From: Haliscomenobacter sp.
Lineage (GTDB): Bacteria; Bacteroidota; Bacteroidia; Chitinophagales; Saprospiraceae
Assembly (NCBI GenBank): GCA_016713275.1
Contig: JADJPL010000001.1
Coordinates: forward strand, 1 to 64,000
Reading direction: 5' to 3'
Length of the DNA stretch: 64,000 nt
Of this stretch, positions 19,234-27,758 are shown piece after piece. The position numbers were made by a program, and so were the translations under genes. The first letter of the stretch is position 1. Each line of letters starts with the position of its first letter. The notes beneath the pieces were generated by a model. The model worked only from the letters and a program-made list of their open reading frames with translations, had not been told where the DNA came from and did not search any database.

Positions 19234-22200
19234 ATGTTCCGATTCCCCCTTCTCGTTTTGGCGATCTGCCTGGCCGGCCTTATGGCCGAAGCCCAGCAAA
19301 CAGGCCCTTGGATTTTGTCCGCTCCGGCAGGGAATTTACCAACCCAGGTGGTCCGCGACGGGCGCTCCGTCATCCCCAATGGCCGCTTCGCCGACCCGAT
19401 AGGGAAACGGATCACCGTGGCGCCCCACCCTTACGGGTTGGCGCTCAGCCGCGACGGGGCCATCGCCGTAACCTCCAATTGCGGCATCCGCCCCATTTCC
19501 GTCTCCATCATCGACAACATTCTGGGGGAGACGCCCACCGTTCGCCAAATCCCGGAAGGCGCCCAAACCGACCGGGGCGTGCTGGAAGCTGCGTATATGG
19601 GCCTCGCCATTTCACCGGATAACAAAACCCTCTATGTGGCAGGCGGACAAGAAGGGAAGGTCTTCCTGTACGACATAAACACCCGGGCCCGGATAGGGGA
19701 GATCCATTGCAATACCACCCTCGACCGCGCGTATACCAACACCTATATTGGCGATATGGCCCTCACCCGCGACGGAAAGACCCTCTACGCGGTCGACCAG
19801 CTCAATTTCCGCATGCTGATCATCGACACGGAGAAAAAGAAGCTCGCGCAAAGCGTTCCCGTAGGCCGCTATCCCTTTGGGATTGCCCTTTCGCCCGACG
19901 AAAAACACGTATACGTCGCCAATGTAGGCATGTACGAATACAAAATCGCCTACACCTTCAAGCCCAACGACCCCAAAGAAAAACGCATTCACCGCGACCT
20001 GTTCGCCTACCTTTCTCCAGAATCGGCTGCCGGAGCTACGGTGGACGGCGTTCAGGTACCTGGCCTGGGCGACCCCCTGTCTCCCGAATCGTTTTCCGTT
20101 TTTACCATTGACGTGAGCAGCCCCCAACCCAAGGTAGTGGCCAAAGTGAAAACAGGCATACAAATTGGGGAATTGGTAGAAGGCGTGCCGGCGGTGGGAG
20201 GCTCCAGCCCCAACTCCGTCGTAGCCACCGAAGACCACGTGTTCGTCAGCAACGGCAATAACGACTGCATCACCGTCATCGACGCCAGGACGCATACCGT
20301 GCAGCGGCAGCTCTTCCTCTCTCCCGACGCCCGCCTGAAAAACCTCCGGGGCATGATCCCCTTTGGTTTGGCGCTGAGCCCGGACAACAAGCGCTTGTTC
20401 GTGGCCGAAGCGGGCATCAACGCAGTGGGCGTCATTGACATCCCCACGATGAAGGTGTTGGGGCATATTCCGGCGGGATGGTTTCCTTCCAAGGTCCAGG
20501 TAAGCCCCGACGGCAAAAAGCTCCTCATCGCCAACGCCAAAGGCCTCGGAAGCGGCCCGAACGGCGGCCCCAACTTTCAAATGGGACCGGAAGGCAGCTA
20601 TATTGGCAATTTGATGAAAGGATTGGTCAATGTCATGGAGGTTCCGAAAGACAGCGAACTCGGGGCGCTTACCCAGAAGGTACTCGACAACAACTTCCTG
20701 TTCAGAAAAGCCGAAGACCCGGCCTTTTCTTACCGCGCCAACAACCCCATCCCGCTTTTCCCAGGAGAAAAAGAATCCCCCATTAAACACGTGGTGTTCA
20801 TCCTGAAAGAAAACCGCACCTACGACGAGATTTTTGGCCAGCTCCCCGGCGGCAACGGAGCACCTCAAATGGCGCGGTTTGGCGCCAACGTCAGCGTGAA
20901 GCGCCTGGCAGGCGATACGATCAAAGGCCTCGACATCATGCCCAACCACCTGGCCCTGGCCAAAGCCTTCGGGATGGCCGATAATTTCTACGTCGACTCC
21001 GATGTGTCGGCCGACGGCCACAAATGGCTGGTCGGCGTTTACCCCAACGAATGGGTGGAGGTTAACGTCGTCAACTCCTATGGCGGAGTGCGCGGGTTCC
21101 GCCCGGACACCCTGCCCCCGGGCATGGAGCTGATGCTCAACGGCTACGTTTCTCCCGAAGATTACAATGAGGCCGGCTCCGTGTGGTTTCACCTCGACCG
21201 GCTCCACGTGCCGTTCTTCAATTTCGGCCTGGACACCTACATCCTGCCCAGAGAAGCTGCCCCCGCTTTTGCTCCCCAGGCGGAGCGCAATGTAACCAAC
21301 AGGCCAGCGCCCAAAGGGTTAATAGCCAACACCTCGGAAAAATATCCTTCCTACAACACCAGTATCCCCGACCAGTTCCGCGCGGACGTGTTCATGGAAG
21401 AGTTTCAGGAAAAATGGGGAGCAGGTAAAATGCCCATGCCTGCTTATACGACCATCCGCCTGGGCAACGACCACGGGGCAGGCGTGCGGGTAAACGAGGG
21501 GTATCCTTATTTCCAGAGCTATATGTCGGACAACGACCTGGCCCTGGGCCGCATCATCGAGTTCTTGACCCATACGCCGTATTGGAAAAACATGCTCATC
21601 GTGGTTACCGAAGACGACGCCCAAGGCGGCGTGGACCACGTCGACGCCCATCGCAGTGTGCTGCTGGCCGTTTCCCCTTATGTGCGCCGCGGCCACGTGA
21701 GCCACGAACACCTCAGCTTCGGCAGCATCATGAAAACCTTCTGGAACTGCCTCAACGTGCCCTACCTCAACCAGTACGACGCCGGCGCCCAGGATATGGC
21801 CGATTTCTTTACCGACACCCCCGATTTCACCCCCTACAAGGCCTTGCCCGTCGACCCCGAAATCTTCGACCCCTCCAGGGCGCTCGACCCCTACGACCGC
21901 GAATTCAACTGGGCCTCGCTGAAGGAATCGCCCGAAATGGACAACATGGGCGTGATGCAGGCCCAAAGCGATGCAGCCGACCAGGAGCGGGCAGGGTATC
22001 AGCCGCTCATTCCCGAGATCATTGCGGCAGGCAGCCACTTCGTCGGGAAAACCACCGTAACCCTGAAGGCCCGGATCTATAACGCCGCCATACGCTACAC
22101 CCTCGACGGCAGCGAGCCCACCCTGGCCTCGCCGCTCTATTCCAAGCCGCTGGAGCTGTCGGAAACCGTTACCCTCAAAGCCAAAGCCTTCAACCCCAAC

Positions 22201-22698
22201 GGGTTGTCCAGCCGGGCGGTTTCCTCCGTGTTTACCCGGGAAGAACCGCTCCCGGCCATGAAGGCGAAAGCGAAAAAGCCGGGCTTGCCTTACCGGTATT
22301 TCGAAGGAACGTGGGAAAAACTTCCCGATTTCGCCCAGCTAACTCCCCTGAAAACAGGTACCGTTAACCAAATCAACGTCCAGGGGCTTAACCGTAGAGA
22401 CGATCACTGGGGGCTGCAGTTTGCCGGTTATTTCCATGCCCCCGCCGATGGGATCTATACCTTCCGCCTCGAATCCGACGACGGCGCCATCCTCTATATC
22501 GACGGCAAAGCGCTGATCAACAACGACGGCAGCCACTCTGCCCGCACCCGGGAAGCGTTCGTCCCCTTAAAGAAAGGGAAACATGCCCTTCGCCTCGATT
22601 ATTTTCAGGATACCGAGGAATTCACCCTCAGCCTTCAGGTGCAAAAACCCGGTATGCGGATGGAACCCATTCCGGTTTCAGCCCTTTGGCATGAGTAA
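19234..22698 (+). CDS. Secreted YVTN beta-propeller / phosphoesterase with chitobiase-like and PA14 domains
   Basis: 1154 residues. The signal peptide ends near MAEAQQ. Residues about 60-470 form a YVTN-type beta-propeller (GLALSRDGAIAVTSNC, GLAISPDNKTLYVAGGQEG, GIALSPDEKHVYVANVGMY, GLALSPDNKRLFVAEAGINA). An alkaline-phosphatase-superfamily phosphoesterase domain follows (about 510-880): HVVFILKENRTYDEIFGQLP, YVDSDVSADGHKWLVG, and the metal-site region IVVTEDDAQGGVDHVDAHRS. Then come a chitobiase/beta-hexosaminidase C-terminal-like repeat (IRYTLDGSEPTLASPLY) and a PA14 domain (GLQFAGYFHAPADGIYTFRL, DGAILYIDGKALINNDG). Propeller-phosphoesterase fusions are known in Bacteroidota; the two extra C-terminal modules suggest binding to glycans or the cell surface. 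It hydrolyses an unknown phosphoester outside the cytoplasm. Monocistronic. Confidence 0.88.
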   Translation: MFRFPLLVLAICLAGLMAEAQQTGPWILSAPAGNLPTQVVRDGRSVIPNGRFADPIGKRITVAPHPYGLALSRDGAIAVTSNCGIRPISVSIIDNILGETPTVRQIPEGAQTDRGVLEAAYMGLAISPDNKTLYVAGGQEGKVFLYDINTRARIGEIHCNTTLDRAYTNTYIGDMALTRDGKTLYAVDQLNFRMLIIDTEKKKLAQSVPVGRYPFGIALSPDEKHVYVANVGMYEYKIAYTFKPNDPKEKRIHRDLFAYLSPESAAGATVDGVQVPGLGDPLSPESFSVFTIDVSSPQPKVVAKVKTGIQIGELVEGVPAVGGSSPNSVVATEDHVFVSNGNNDCITVIDARTHTVQRQLFLSPDARLKNLRGMIPFGLALSPDNKRLFVAEAGINAVGVIDIPTMKVLGHIPAGWFPSKVQVSPDGKKLLIANAKGLGSGPNGGPNFQMGPEGSYIGNLMKGLVNVMEVPKDSELGALTQKVLDNNFLFRKAEDPAFSYRANNPIPLFPGEKESPIKHVVFILKENRTYDEIFGQLPGGNGAPQMARFGANVSVKRLAGDTIKGLDIMPNHLALAKAFGMADNFYVDSDVSADGHKWLVGVYPNEWVEVNVVNSYGGVRGFRPDTLPPGMELMLNGYVSPEDYNEAGSVWFHLDRLHVPFFNFGLDTYILPREAAPAFAPQAERNVTNRPAPKGLIANTSEKYPSYNTSIPDQFRADVFMEEFQEKWGAGKMPMPAYTTIRLGNDHGAGVRVNEGYPYFQSYMSDNDLALGRIIEFLTHTPYWKNMLIVVTEDDAQGGVDHVDAHRSVLLAVSPYVRRGHVSHEHLSFGSIMKTFWNCLNVPYLNQYDAGAQDMADFFTDTPDFTPYKALPVDPEIFDPSRALDPYDREFNWASLKESPEMDNMGVMQAQSDAADQERAGYQPLIPEIIAAGSHFVGKTTVTLKARIYNAAIRYTLDGSEPTLASPLYSKPLELSETVTLKAKAFNPNGLSSRAVSSVFTREEPLPAMKAKAKKPGLPYRYFEGTWEKLPDFAQLTPLKTGTVNQINVQGLNRRDDHWGLQFAGYFHAPADGIYTFRLESDDGAILYIDGKALINNDGSHSARTREAFVPLKKGKHALRLDYFQDTEEFTLSLQVQKPGMRMEPIPVSALWHE

Positions 22699-22746
22699 GC
22701 GTTAAGGCGTTTAGGCGTCAACGCCTTAACGCCTAAACGCCTAAAC
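22699..22746. repeat. Heptad-repeat hairpin with two mutually exclusive foldings
   Basis: The sequence between two convergent genes consists of GGCGTTA/GGCGTTT-like heptads and their complement. One stem pairs GCGTTAAGGCG with CGCCTTAACGC; the other pairs AGGCGTTTAGGCG with CGCCTAAACGCCT. They share bases and cannot form together. It sits directly after the TAA of the phosphoesterase and 8 bases from the stop of the minus-strand gene, so a bidirectional terminator is likely. Confidence 0.6.
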
Positions 22747-22753
22747 ATTTTTC

Positions 22754-23161
22754 TTACGGATTCATCTTCGCAAAGACCAGCCCGGCAACCGCTGCCTGCA
22801 CGATGCCGTAGACCAGCCAGGAAGCCACAATGGGAAGGGATACTTCGATAGCGCTAAAAGTCACCCACATGGAAGGCAGCGTGGCGACGATGCCATATAC
22901 CAGCCCCAGTTCCAGGCCCCGCACCAGCCAGGAGCCGTTGATTACCCCTTTAAACCGGTTCCAAAACCAGGCAAGGGCAAAACTCAGAACAAAAGGGTGA
23001 ACGAAAAACAGCGCATTGCGGCCGGAATCGGTGTTGAACACCGGATTGTAGTATTGCTCGGCAAGATCGGGCAACAGGAAAATCATGCCGTACAGGGCGC
23101 CAAAACTGAGTGCTAAAAGCAAAATGCCGGCAACGACGGCAGGTAAGACCAGATTTTTCAT
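22754..23161 (-). CDS. Small integral membrane protein, function unknown
   Basis: 135 residues with four predicted membrane spans: AVVAGILLLALSFGALYGMI near residues 8-27, ALFFVHPFVLSFALAWFW near 50-67, GLELGLVYGIVATLPSMW near 82-99, and IVASWLVYGIVQAAVAGLVF near 111-130. The loop NPVFNTDSGRNAL is polar. I do not recognise a catalytic motif; the topology resembles small uncharacterised membrane proteins of Bacteroidota. It ends tail to tail with the phosphoesterase gene and is divergent from the BlaI gene at 23324. Confidence 0.7.
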   Translation of the reverse strand: MKNLVLPAVVAGILLLALSFGALYGMIFLLPDLAEQYYNPVFNTDSGRNALFFVHPFVLSFALAWFWNRFKGVINGSWLVRGLELGLVYGIVATLPSMWVTFSAIEVSLPIVASWLVYGIVQAAVAGLVFAKMNP

Positions 23162-23288
23162 AACGTTTTCGTTGGTTTTAGGTTAATTCCTAAAGATACG
23201 AAAAGACGAGATTTTTTCTCCTCCTAATGGTATTTTTCCCGCCTGTCGATCAGGCAAACGTTTTTTTCGTTATTCAACGAAAATTTAG

Positions 23289-23317
23289 TTGACAAAACGA
23301 AAAAGCTATTGTATGTT
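23289..23317 (+). promoter_or_regulatory. Sigma-70-like promoter of the blaI/blaR1 operon
   Basis: TTGACA at 23289-23294 and TATGTT at 23312-23317 are separated by exactly 17 bases. The expected transcription start falls at about 23324, the ATG of the repressor gene, so the transcript could be leaderless. TATGTTTA also resembles the Bacteroidota -7 box TAnnTTTG. BlaI would be expected to bind here and autoregulate, but no perfect operator dyad is visible. Confidence 0.5.
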
Positions 23318-23323
23318 TACGGC

Positions 23324-23689
23324 ATGAAAAAGCTGACCGAAAAGGAGGAGCAGATCATGCAGATCGTTTGGCGGATGAAGCGGGCTTTCGTCAAAGAGAT
23401 TCTGGATGAGATGGAAGAGCCGAAGCCTCCGATCACCACGGTATCGTCGATTGTACGGAAGCTGGAAGCAGAAGGCTGGCTGGGTCATGACGCTTTTGGC
23501 AAAACACATCGCTACTTCCCGTTGGTGGGGAAAGAAGATTACCGGAGAACGTATTTCCGGCAACTGATGCAGGATTATTTTGGAGGTTCTCCGGAGCAGT
23601 TGCTTTCGTTTTTTGTCGAGGACCAGGAATCGGACCCGGAGGAACTGGCCCGCTTGCTACGGGCCATTAAAGAAAAGGACGATCAATAA
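23324..23689 (+). CDS. BlaI/MecI/CopY family transcriptional repressor
   Basis: 121 residues. A winged helix-turn-helix of the BlaI type: MKKLTEKEEQIMQIVWRMKR, AFVKEILDEMEEPKPPITTV, SSIVRKLEAEGWLGHDAFGK, then the dimerisation tail with QLMQDYFGGSPEQLLSFFVE. BlaI dimers bind dyad operators and are cut or released when the partner protease BlaR1 senses a signal, often cell-wall damage. ATG 23324 is chosen because MKKLTEKEEQIM is the standard family start; in-frame codons before it overlap the promoter. The M56 protease gene follows 7 bases downstream, so the pair is one operon. In Bacteroidota many such pairs do not control a beta-lactamase; none is adjacent here. Confidence 0.92.
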   Translation: MKKLTEKEEQIMQIVWRMKRAFVKEILDEMEEPKPPITTVSSIVRKLEAEGWLGHDAFGKTHRYFPLVGKEDYRRTYFRQLMQDYFGGSPEQLLSFFVEDQESDPEELARLLRAIKEKDDQ

Positions 23690-23696
23690 ACGGGCT

Positions 23697-25091
23697 ATGG
23701 CGTTTCAAAATCCAACATTTTCCAGCCTTTTGGCTGCGTTTTTATGCCTTACGGTCTTTTACTTCCTTTTTCGCTGGCGATTTGGGAAGGAGACCTTTTG
23801 GCAGGCCAACCGGGTCTATCTGTTGTTTGTTCCTTTCTTGGCGTGGGTGATTCCGCATTTGCAAGTCCAGCTCACCCCGGCTTCCCCTCTTTCCGAAGCG
23901 ATCGACCCCGCTTTGTTGATCCAGCTGCTGCAATTGCGGCAGGAAGCGGAAGGGTGGTTTACCGCAGAGCAGGCGCCGGAGCGGTCTATTCCTTTGGGCG
24001 ACCTGCTTCTATGGGTATACGCTGGCGGCGTGCTTTGGAATATTTCCATGGCGATCATTAAGACATCGCGTATCCTTTACCTGGCCCACCTGGGCGAGAG
24101 GCAGGATTTCGGGAGTTTCACCCTGGTCTCCAATGCCCGGATTTCCGGACCGGCCTCCTTTTTCCGGTTTGTTTTTTCTCCGCCACAGCAGCCGGTTTCC
24201 GGCATGGTTCTGGAGCACGAGCTTGCCCATGTGCGCCAGGGACACAGTTTCGACATCCTGCTCATGGAGCTTTGGGTCGCCCTGCACTGGTATAACCCGC
24301 TGATATACCGGATGCGGCGCCACCTTCAGGCCACCCATGAGTATATTGCCGACGCGGCGGTCGTTTCCCGCTCGGAAGGGGCATACGCGTATGCCCGGTT
24401 ATTAATTTCTCAACCACAAAATCGAGTACCTATGTTGTACAATACGTTCGCCGCCCAAATTTCGTCCAGACTCCGCATGCTTGCCCGCCGTCCTTCGGCG
24501 CGCTGGAAGCTTGTTGCGCATGCCATCACCCTGCCTTTGGCCGCCGGCCTTGGGTTGTTCTTTTCGGTGCAAGTTATCGAAGCAACGCCCATGCCCGAAG
24601 CGTTCAAACCCATCGCTTCCGCGTTGGACCGCCTGGAACACGCCCGCATTGACGCCAGTACGTTGCCGTTCTCTGCCCCCGCAGAAGAAAAAGAGGCTTC
24701 TGTGGAATCCATGGAACCTGAAAAAACCGCTCGCATCGCCGATTTACGTATGCTGCCAAGCGCTGCTTTTCCCGAAATCTGCTCCCAGCTCGTGGGAACG
24801 GACACCTTACCTCCTGCTTCTACCATCCGAATCGAAATCGCCAGCGATTCTGCTAAAACCAAATCGTCCGGTTTGAAAAACGTCCTGGTGGTGGTCGATG
24901 GCGAAATCAAAACGGGCACGGATGGCGATGAAATTATCAAAACAATGGATCCCGGCGACATCCAGTCGATCGAGGTCCTCAAGGGCGAAAGCGCCATCGC
25001 CATATATGGAGAGAAAGGACGCGAAGGGGTGATCATGATCACGACCAAAAAAGGGAAGGCAAACCAACCTGCTCCGAACGACCGTCAATAA
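23697..25091 (+). CDS. BlaR1-like M56 family membrane metalloprotease with TonB-plug-like C-terminus
   Basis: 464 residues. The N-terminal half has membrane spans (LAAFLCLTVFYFLFRWRF, VYLLFVPFLAWVIPHL, LLLWVYAGGVLWNISMAI) around the M56 protease: VLEHELAHVRQGHSFDIL has the zinc HExxH near residue 177, and HEYIADAAVV supplies the third ligand. A further span (ITLPLAAGLGLFFSVQV) follows. The sensor domain is not penicillin-binding. Instead the C-terminus has NVLVVVDGEIKTG, IIKTMDPGDIQSIEVLKGES and YGEKGREGVIMITTKKG, the plug signature of TonB-dependent receptors, a known Bacteroidota variant. It probably senses an envelope signal and inactivates the upstream BlaI. The stop at 25091 may be premature: the adjacent frame stays open from about 25036 into the next gene. 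Confidence 0.88.
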   Translation: MAFQNPTFSSLLAAFLCLTVFYFLFRWRFGKETFWQANRVYLLFVPFLAWVIPHLQVQLTPASPLSEAIDPALLIQLLQLRQEAEGWFTAEQAPERSIPLGDLLLWVYAGGVLWNISMAIIKTSRILYLAHLGERQDFGSFTLVSNARISGPASFFRFVFSPPQQPVSGMVLEHELAHVRQGHSFDILLMELWVALHWYNPLIYRMRRHLQATHEYIADAAVVSRSEGAYAYARLLISQPQNRVPMLYNTFAAQISSRLRMLARRPSARWKLVAHAITLPLAAGLGLFFSVQVIEATPMPEAFKPIASALDRLEHARIDASTLPFSAPAEEKEASVESMEPEKTARIADLRMLPSAAFPEICSQLVGTDTLPPASTIRIEIASDSAKTKSSGLKNVLVVVDGEIKTGTDGDEIIKTMDPGDIQSIEVLKGESAIAIYGEKGREGVIMITTKKGKANQPAPNDRQ

Positions 25092-25110
25092 AAGCAACGA
25101 AGACAAATCG

Positions 25111-25506
25111 ATGACCATCACGGTCGTCACAGATGGCGAGGGCACTATTAAATCTACGGGTAGAAAGGCGACTATACAGGTAGAGGACGAAGGGAATAAA
25201 ACCACCACCGTCCAATTTGATGGAAACATCAACATCAATAGCAATTCCGACGACCCCTTTTCCAAAATATCCTTGCTCCGCATCACCCACAATGGGAATC
25301 TCATTGGGGAGATTAAAAATCCGGCACTGACCAAAACGGACGGCAGCTTTCAGGGGGTTGATGAAATCAAGTTGTTCTACGGCGAAAAATCGGTGCAGGA
25401 ATACGATCCCAAATCCAAAGAAAAAGGGATCATGATCTTCGAGTTTAAGAACAAATCCGAAGCGGAGGAAGCCTTGAAAAAATTCAGGGAATTAAAGAAA
25501 AATTAA
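25111..25506 (+). CDS. Hypothetical beta-rich protein, possibly the detached tail of the M56 protease
   Basis: 131 residues starting MTITVVTDGEGTIKSTGRKA, with alternating beta-strand pattern (KTTTVQFDGNININSNSDDP), LIGEIKNPALTKTDGSFQGV and a helical end, FKNKSEAEEALKKFRELKKN. No family recognised. The frame is open for about 25 codons before the ATG and begins inside the end of the M56 gene. BlaR1-like proteins of Bacteroidota commonly carry long disordered or beta-rich tails, so a one-base frameshift could have split one gene in two. There is no signal peptide, which favours the tail hypothesis over a separate secreted protein. Confidence 0.55.
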   Translation: MTITVVTDGEGTIKSTGRKATIQVEDEGNKTTTVQFDGNININSNSDDPFSKISLLRITHNGNLIGEIKNPALTKTDGSFQGVDEIKLFYGEKSVQEYDPKSKEKGIMIFEFKNKSEAEEALKKFRELKKN

Positions 25507-25518
25507 TCCCGCGCTCCA

Positions 25519-26202
25519 TTGGATGCTTCCCAACCCGTTCCCTCATTCGAAACCAGTCAAACCCGGCTTGAGCTCGATGGACATTCCATCGAGCTCACCG
25601 TTCTTACCAACCTCGACGCCCTCTTCGATCAGCTTATCGCCAAAGGCCCTGACCATGAAGACGTGCGCGACGAGCGCATTCCCTACTGGGCCGAACTCTG
25701 GCCTGCGGCTATTGCCCTGAGCCGGTATTTGCTGGAGACCTATCCTTCCCTGGAAGGCAAAAACGTGCTGGAACTCGGGTGCGGGCTCGGCCTTCCGGGC
25801 ATCGTCGCTGGTTTGCTGGGCGCCGAAGTTACCCTCACCGACTACCTCCCCGAGCCCCTGGACTTTGCCCGCCGGAACTGGGAACAAAACCTTTCCCGCC
25901 CTGCCCGGTTCGAACTGCTCGACTGGCGCAACCCCCAACCCGCCCTCGCCGCAGACCTCGTCCTCGCTTCCGACATCGCGTATGAAAAGCGCGCCTTTCC
26001 CTTCCTTCCCCACGCCTTCCAGACGCTTTGCCGCCCCGGTGGGACAATTCTGGCTAGCGATCCCTCCCGAAGCGCTTCGCCCGAACTGTTTCAATCGCTG
26101 CTTCCCGCCCAGGGCTTTTTGATTCAGACTTTCCCCTACCGCGAAGCGCGCAACGGGCATGTGTTCCAAATCCAGGTCCATGCCATCCGGTTGCCACGCT
26201 GA
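25519..26202 (+). CDS. Class I SAM-dependent methyltransferase (METTL21-like, protein-lysine type)
   Basis: 227 residues. RIPYWAELWPAAIALSRYLL is the typical entry of the nicotinamide N-methyltransferase / METTL21 group. GKNVLELGCGLGLPGIVAGL is motif I binding S-adenosylmethionine, EVTLTDYLPEPLDFARRNW is motif II, and LVLASDIAYEKRAFPFLPHA is the acidic motif IV. In bacteria this group is mostly uncharacterised; protein lysine methylation is the family role and only inferred here. No ATG fits; the frame is closed by the TAA of the preceding gene at 25504-25506, and TTG 25519 is the first possible start, 12 bases later. That close spacing suggests the same transcript as the BlaI/BlaR1 pair. Confidence 0.8.
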   Translation: MDASQPVPSFETSQTRLELDGHSIELTVLTNLDALFDQLIAKGPDHEDVRDERIPYWAELWPAAIALSRYLLETYPSLEGKNVLELGCGLGLPGIVAGLLGAEVTLTDYLPEPLDFARRNWEQNLSRPARFELLDWRNPQPALAADLVLASDIAYEKRAFPFLPHAFQTLCRPGGTILASDPSRSASPELFQSLLPAQGFLIQTFPYREARNGHVFQIQVHAIRLPR

Positions 26203-26288
26203 AATCAAGAGATACCAGGATCATCCTCATTGACGGCAATCCGGAAAAGCATTAATTTTACGATCCTGTTCTTTAAACGCCGTCGCCA

Positions 26289-26825
26289 ATGAGCAATCCT
26301 CCTCTTTTTTATGAAGTGCAGCAATTCCGGCAGTGGTGGATATACCTCCTGCTGTTGTTCATTATTGCTACCAGCCTATTGCCTATCTACCAGGTGCTAA
26401 TGGGAAACCCCGTACCCGATTCCGGGGCAGGAAGTTATGTTCCTCTGCTATTGGCGCCTGTGATCGTCATGGCAGCCGTTTTTTTTCTCCTGAGTATCAA
26501 ACTGGCCACCTCGATCACCCGGGAAGGCATCCTGATCCGCTTTTCGCCTTTTGTAAAACGATTTATTCCCTGGGAGGAAGTCGAAAAAGCCTACGTACGC
26601 ACCTACCGGCCCATCCTGGAATACGGCGGTTGGGGCATTCGGTTTGGAGCGGGCGGAAGCAGAGCGTATAACATCAGCGGGAATCAGGGCCTGCAACTCG
26701 TGCTGAAAAATGGCAAAAAAATCCTGGTCGGCACCCAAAAAACGGAGTCGCTGGCCCTGGTTTTGAGGAACCTGGGTTTTCTCCAATTTGTAAATAATAA
26801 GGTTCAGCCTGGCTTGCTTTGCTGA
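26289..26825 (+). CDS. Membrane protein with PH-like cytosolic domain (DUF6141-like)
   Basis: 178 residues. Start MSNPPLFYEVQQFRQWW, then two membrane helices (WIYLLLLFIIATSLLPIYQV and VPLLLAPVIVMAAVFFLLSI) and a beta-rich domain: TREGILIRFSPFVKRFIPWE, YVRTYRPILEYGGWGIRFGA, GLQLVLKNGKKILVGTQK, with a C-terminal helix. This order resembles bacterial PH-domain membrane proteins of the DUF6141 type; function unknown. No operon partner is evident; 86 bases separate it from the methyltransferase. Confidence 0.72.
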   Translation: MSNPPLFYEVQQFRQWWIYLLLLFIIATSLLPIYQVLMGNPVPDSGAGSYVPLLLAPVIVMAAVFFLLSIKLATSITREGILIRFSPFVKRFIPWEEVEKAYVRTYRPILEYGGWGIRFGAGGSRAYNISGNQGLQLVLKNGKKILVGTQKTESLALVLRNLGFLQFVNNKVQPGLLC

Positions 26826-26904
26826 GTTCGCGTTGGCAGATGCACCGATGGGCATTCAGTTCTGCAGACTTGAACGAGCGTTGCCTTAATACTTGACCAA
26901 GCAC

Positions 26905-26990
26905 CAAACACCTCCTCCACCTCCTCTACATCCTCTATCTCCTCTACCTCCTCTACCTCCCCACATCCTCCTACATCCTCTACAATCCTT
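26905..26990. repeat. Pyrimidine-rich tandem repeat (CCTCTACCT-like nonamers)
   Basis: Degenerate repeats of CCTCTAC followed by AT, CT or TT, about nine copies, on the plus strand of the gap 26826-27083. It is one of several short tandem arrays in intergenic DNA of this window. Nothing else is visible in the gap. Confidence 0.6.
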
Positions 26991-27083
26991 TTACCCCCCT
27001 TTCCTAAACCTATACCCCCCGGTTGGCGTTTAAAAGAGGATTGGATTAACCCATTTTCTCCTTACCTAACAAAATCCTTTTTT

Positions 27084-27665
27084 ATGGTTCGTTCTCTTAC
27101 GATGGCGCTTGCTGCTGTGCTGATGCTTGCAATGGGCACTACCCTGAGCGCACAAAAATTTCCGGCGTTGGACAAAAGCCCGATGGATGCAGCGTATTAC
27201 CCTGTTCGTGCGGCTTTCCGCGGCATGGCCAAAACGGAAGAAGAAAAGAAAGCCGGCATGCCGGTGGTCCGGGTGTTGTACTCCCGCCCTTTGAAAAACG
27301 ACCGCGAAGTAGCCGGTAAACTGATTCCTTACAATGAAATCTGGCGTGCAGGCGCGAACGAATCGACCGAGATCAAATTCTACAAGGATGTCACTTTTGG
27401 TTCCACGATGGTCAAAGCAGGAACGTACTCCCTGTTTGTCAAAGCCACGGAAAAAGAATGGACGGTCATCCTCAATTCGGATACGGATTCCTGGGGTGGT
27501 TATTCCTACAAGTCTGACAACGACGTAGCCTCGGTTACGGTTCCTGTCCAGGCGGCTACCGACGCGATTGAGGCGTTCTCCATCCTGTTCGAAAAATCGG
27601 ACGATGGCGCCCACATGCTCATGGGCTGGGATAAACTCCTGGTGCGCGTTCCGATTAAATTCTAG
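27084..27665 (+). CDS. DUF2911 domain-containing secreted protein
   Basis: 193 residues with an N-terminal signal peptide (LAAVLMLAMGTTLSAQ). The DUF2911 core is recognisable: RVLYSRPLKNDREVAGKLIP, YNEIWRAGANESTEIKFYKD, VKAGTYSLFVKATEKEWTVI, LNSDTDSWGGYSYKSDND. The family is common in Bacteroidota and has no established activity. It is followed by a strong hairpin terminator, so it is transcribed alone. Confidence 0.88.
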   Translation: MVRSLTMALAAVLMLAMGTTLSAQKFPALDKSPMDAAYYPVRAAFRGMAKTEEEKKAGMPVVRVLYSRPLKNDREVAGKLIPYNEIWRAGANESTEIKFYKDVTFGSTMVKAGTYSLFVKATEKEWTVILNSDTDSWGGYSYKSDNDVASVTVPVQAATDAIEAFSILFEKSDDGAHMLMGWDKLLVRVPIKF

Positions 27666-27685
27666 TAGCTGGAGGCTAACCGGAT

Positions 27686-27723
27686 AAAATATGCGCCGCT
27701 GGATGATCAGCGGCGCATATTTT
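27686..27723. terminator. Bidirectional-looking hairpin terminator
   Basis: A perfect 16-bp stem, AAAATATGCGCCGCTG (27686-27701) / CAGCGGCGCATATTTT (27708-27723), with a 6-base loop GATGAT. The T-rich end follows the DUF2911 gene by about 20 bases. Confidence 0.75.
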
Positions 27724-27758
27724 ATTTAAATTCGGGTTTCACCAAAACCTACGTCCTT

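Noticed and set aside
19612..21207. 531-codon minus-strand frame
   Set aside because: It lies wholly opposite the YVTN-phosphoesterase gene, whose protein has strong motifs; the antisense product has none.
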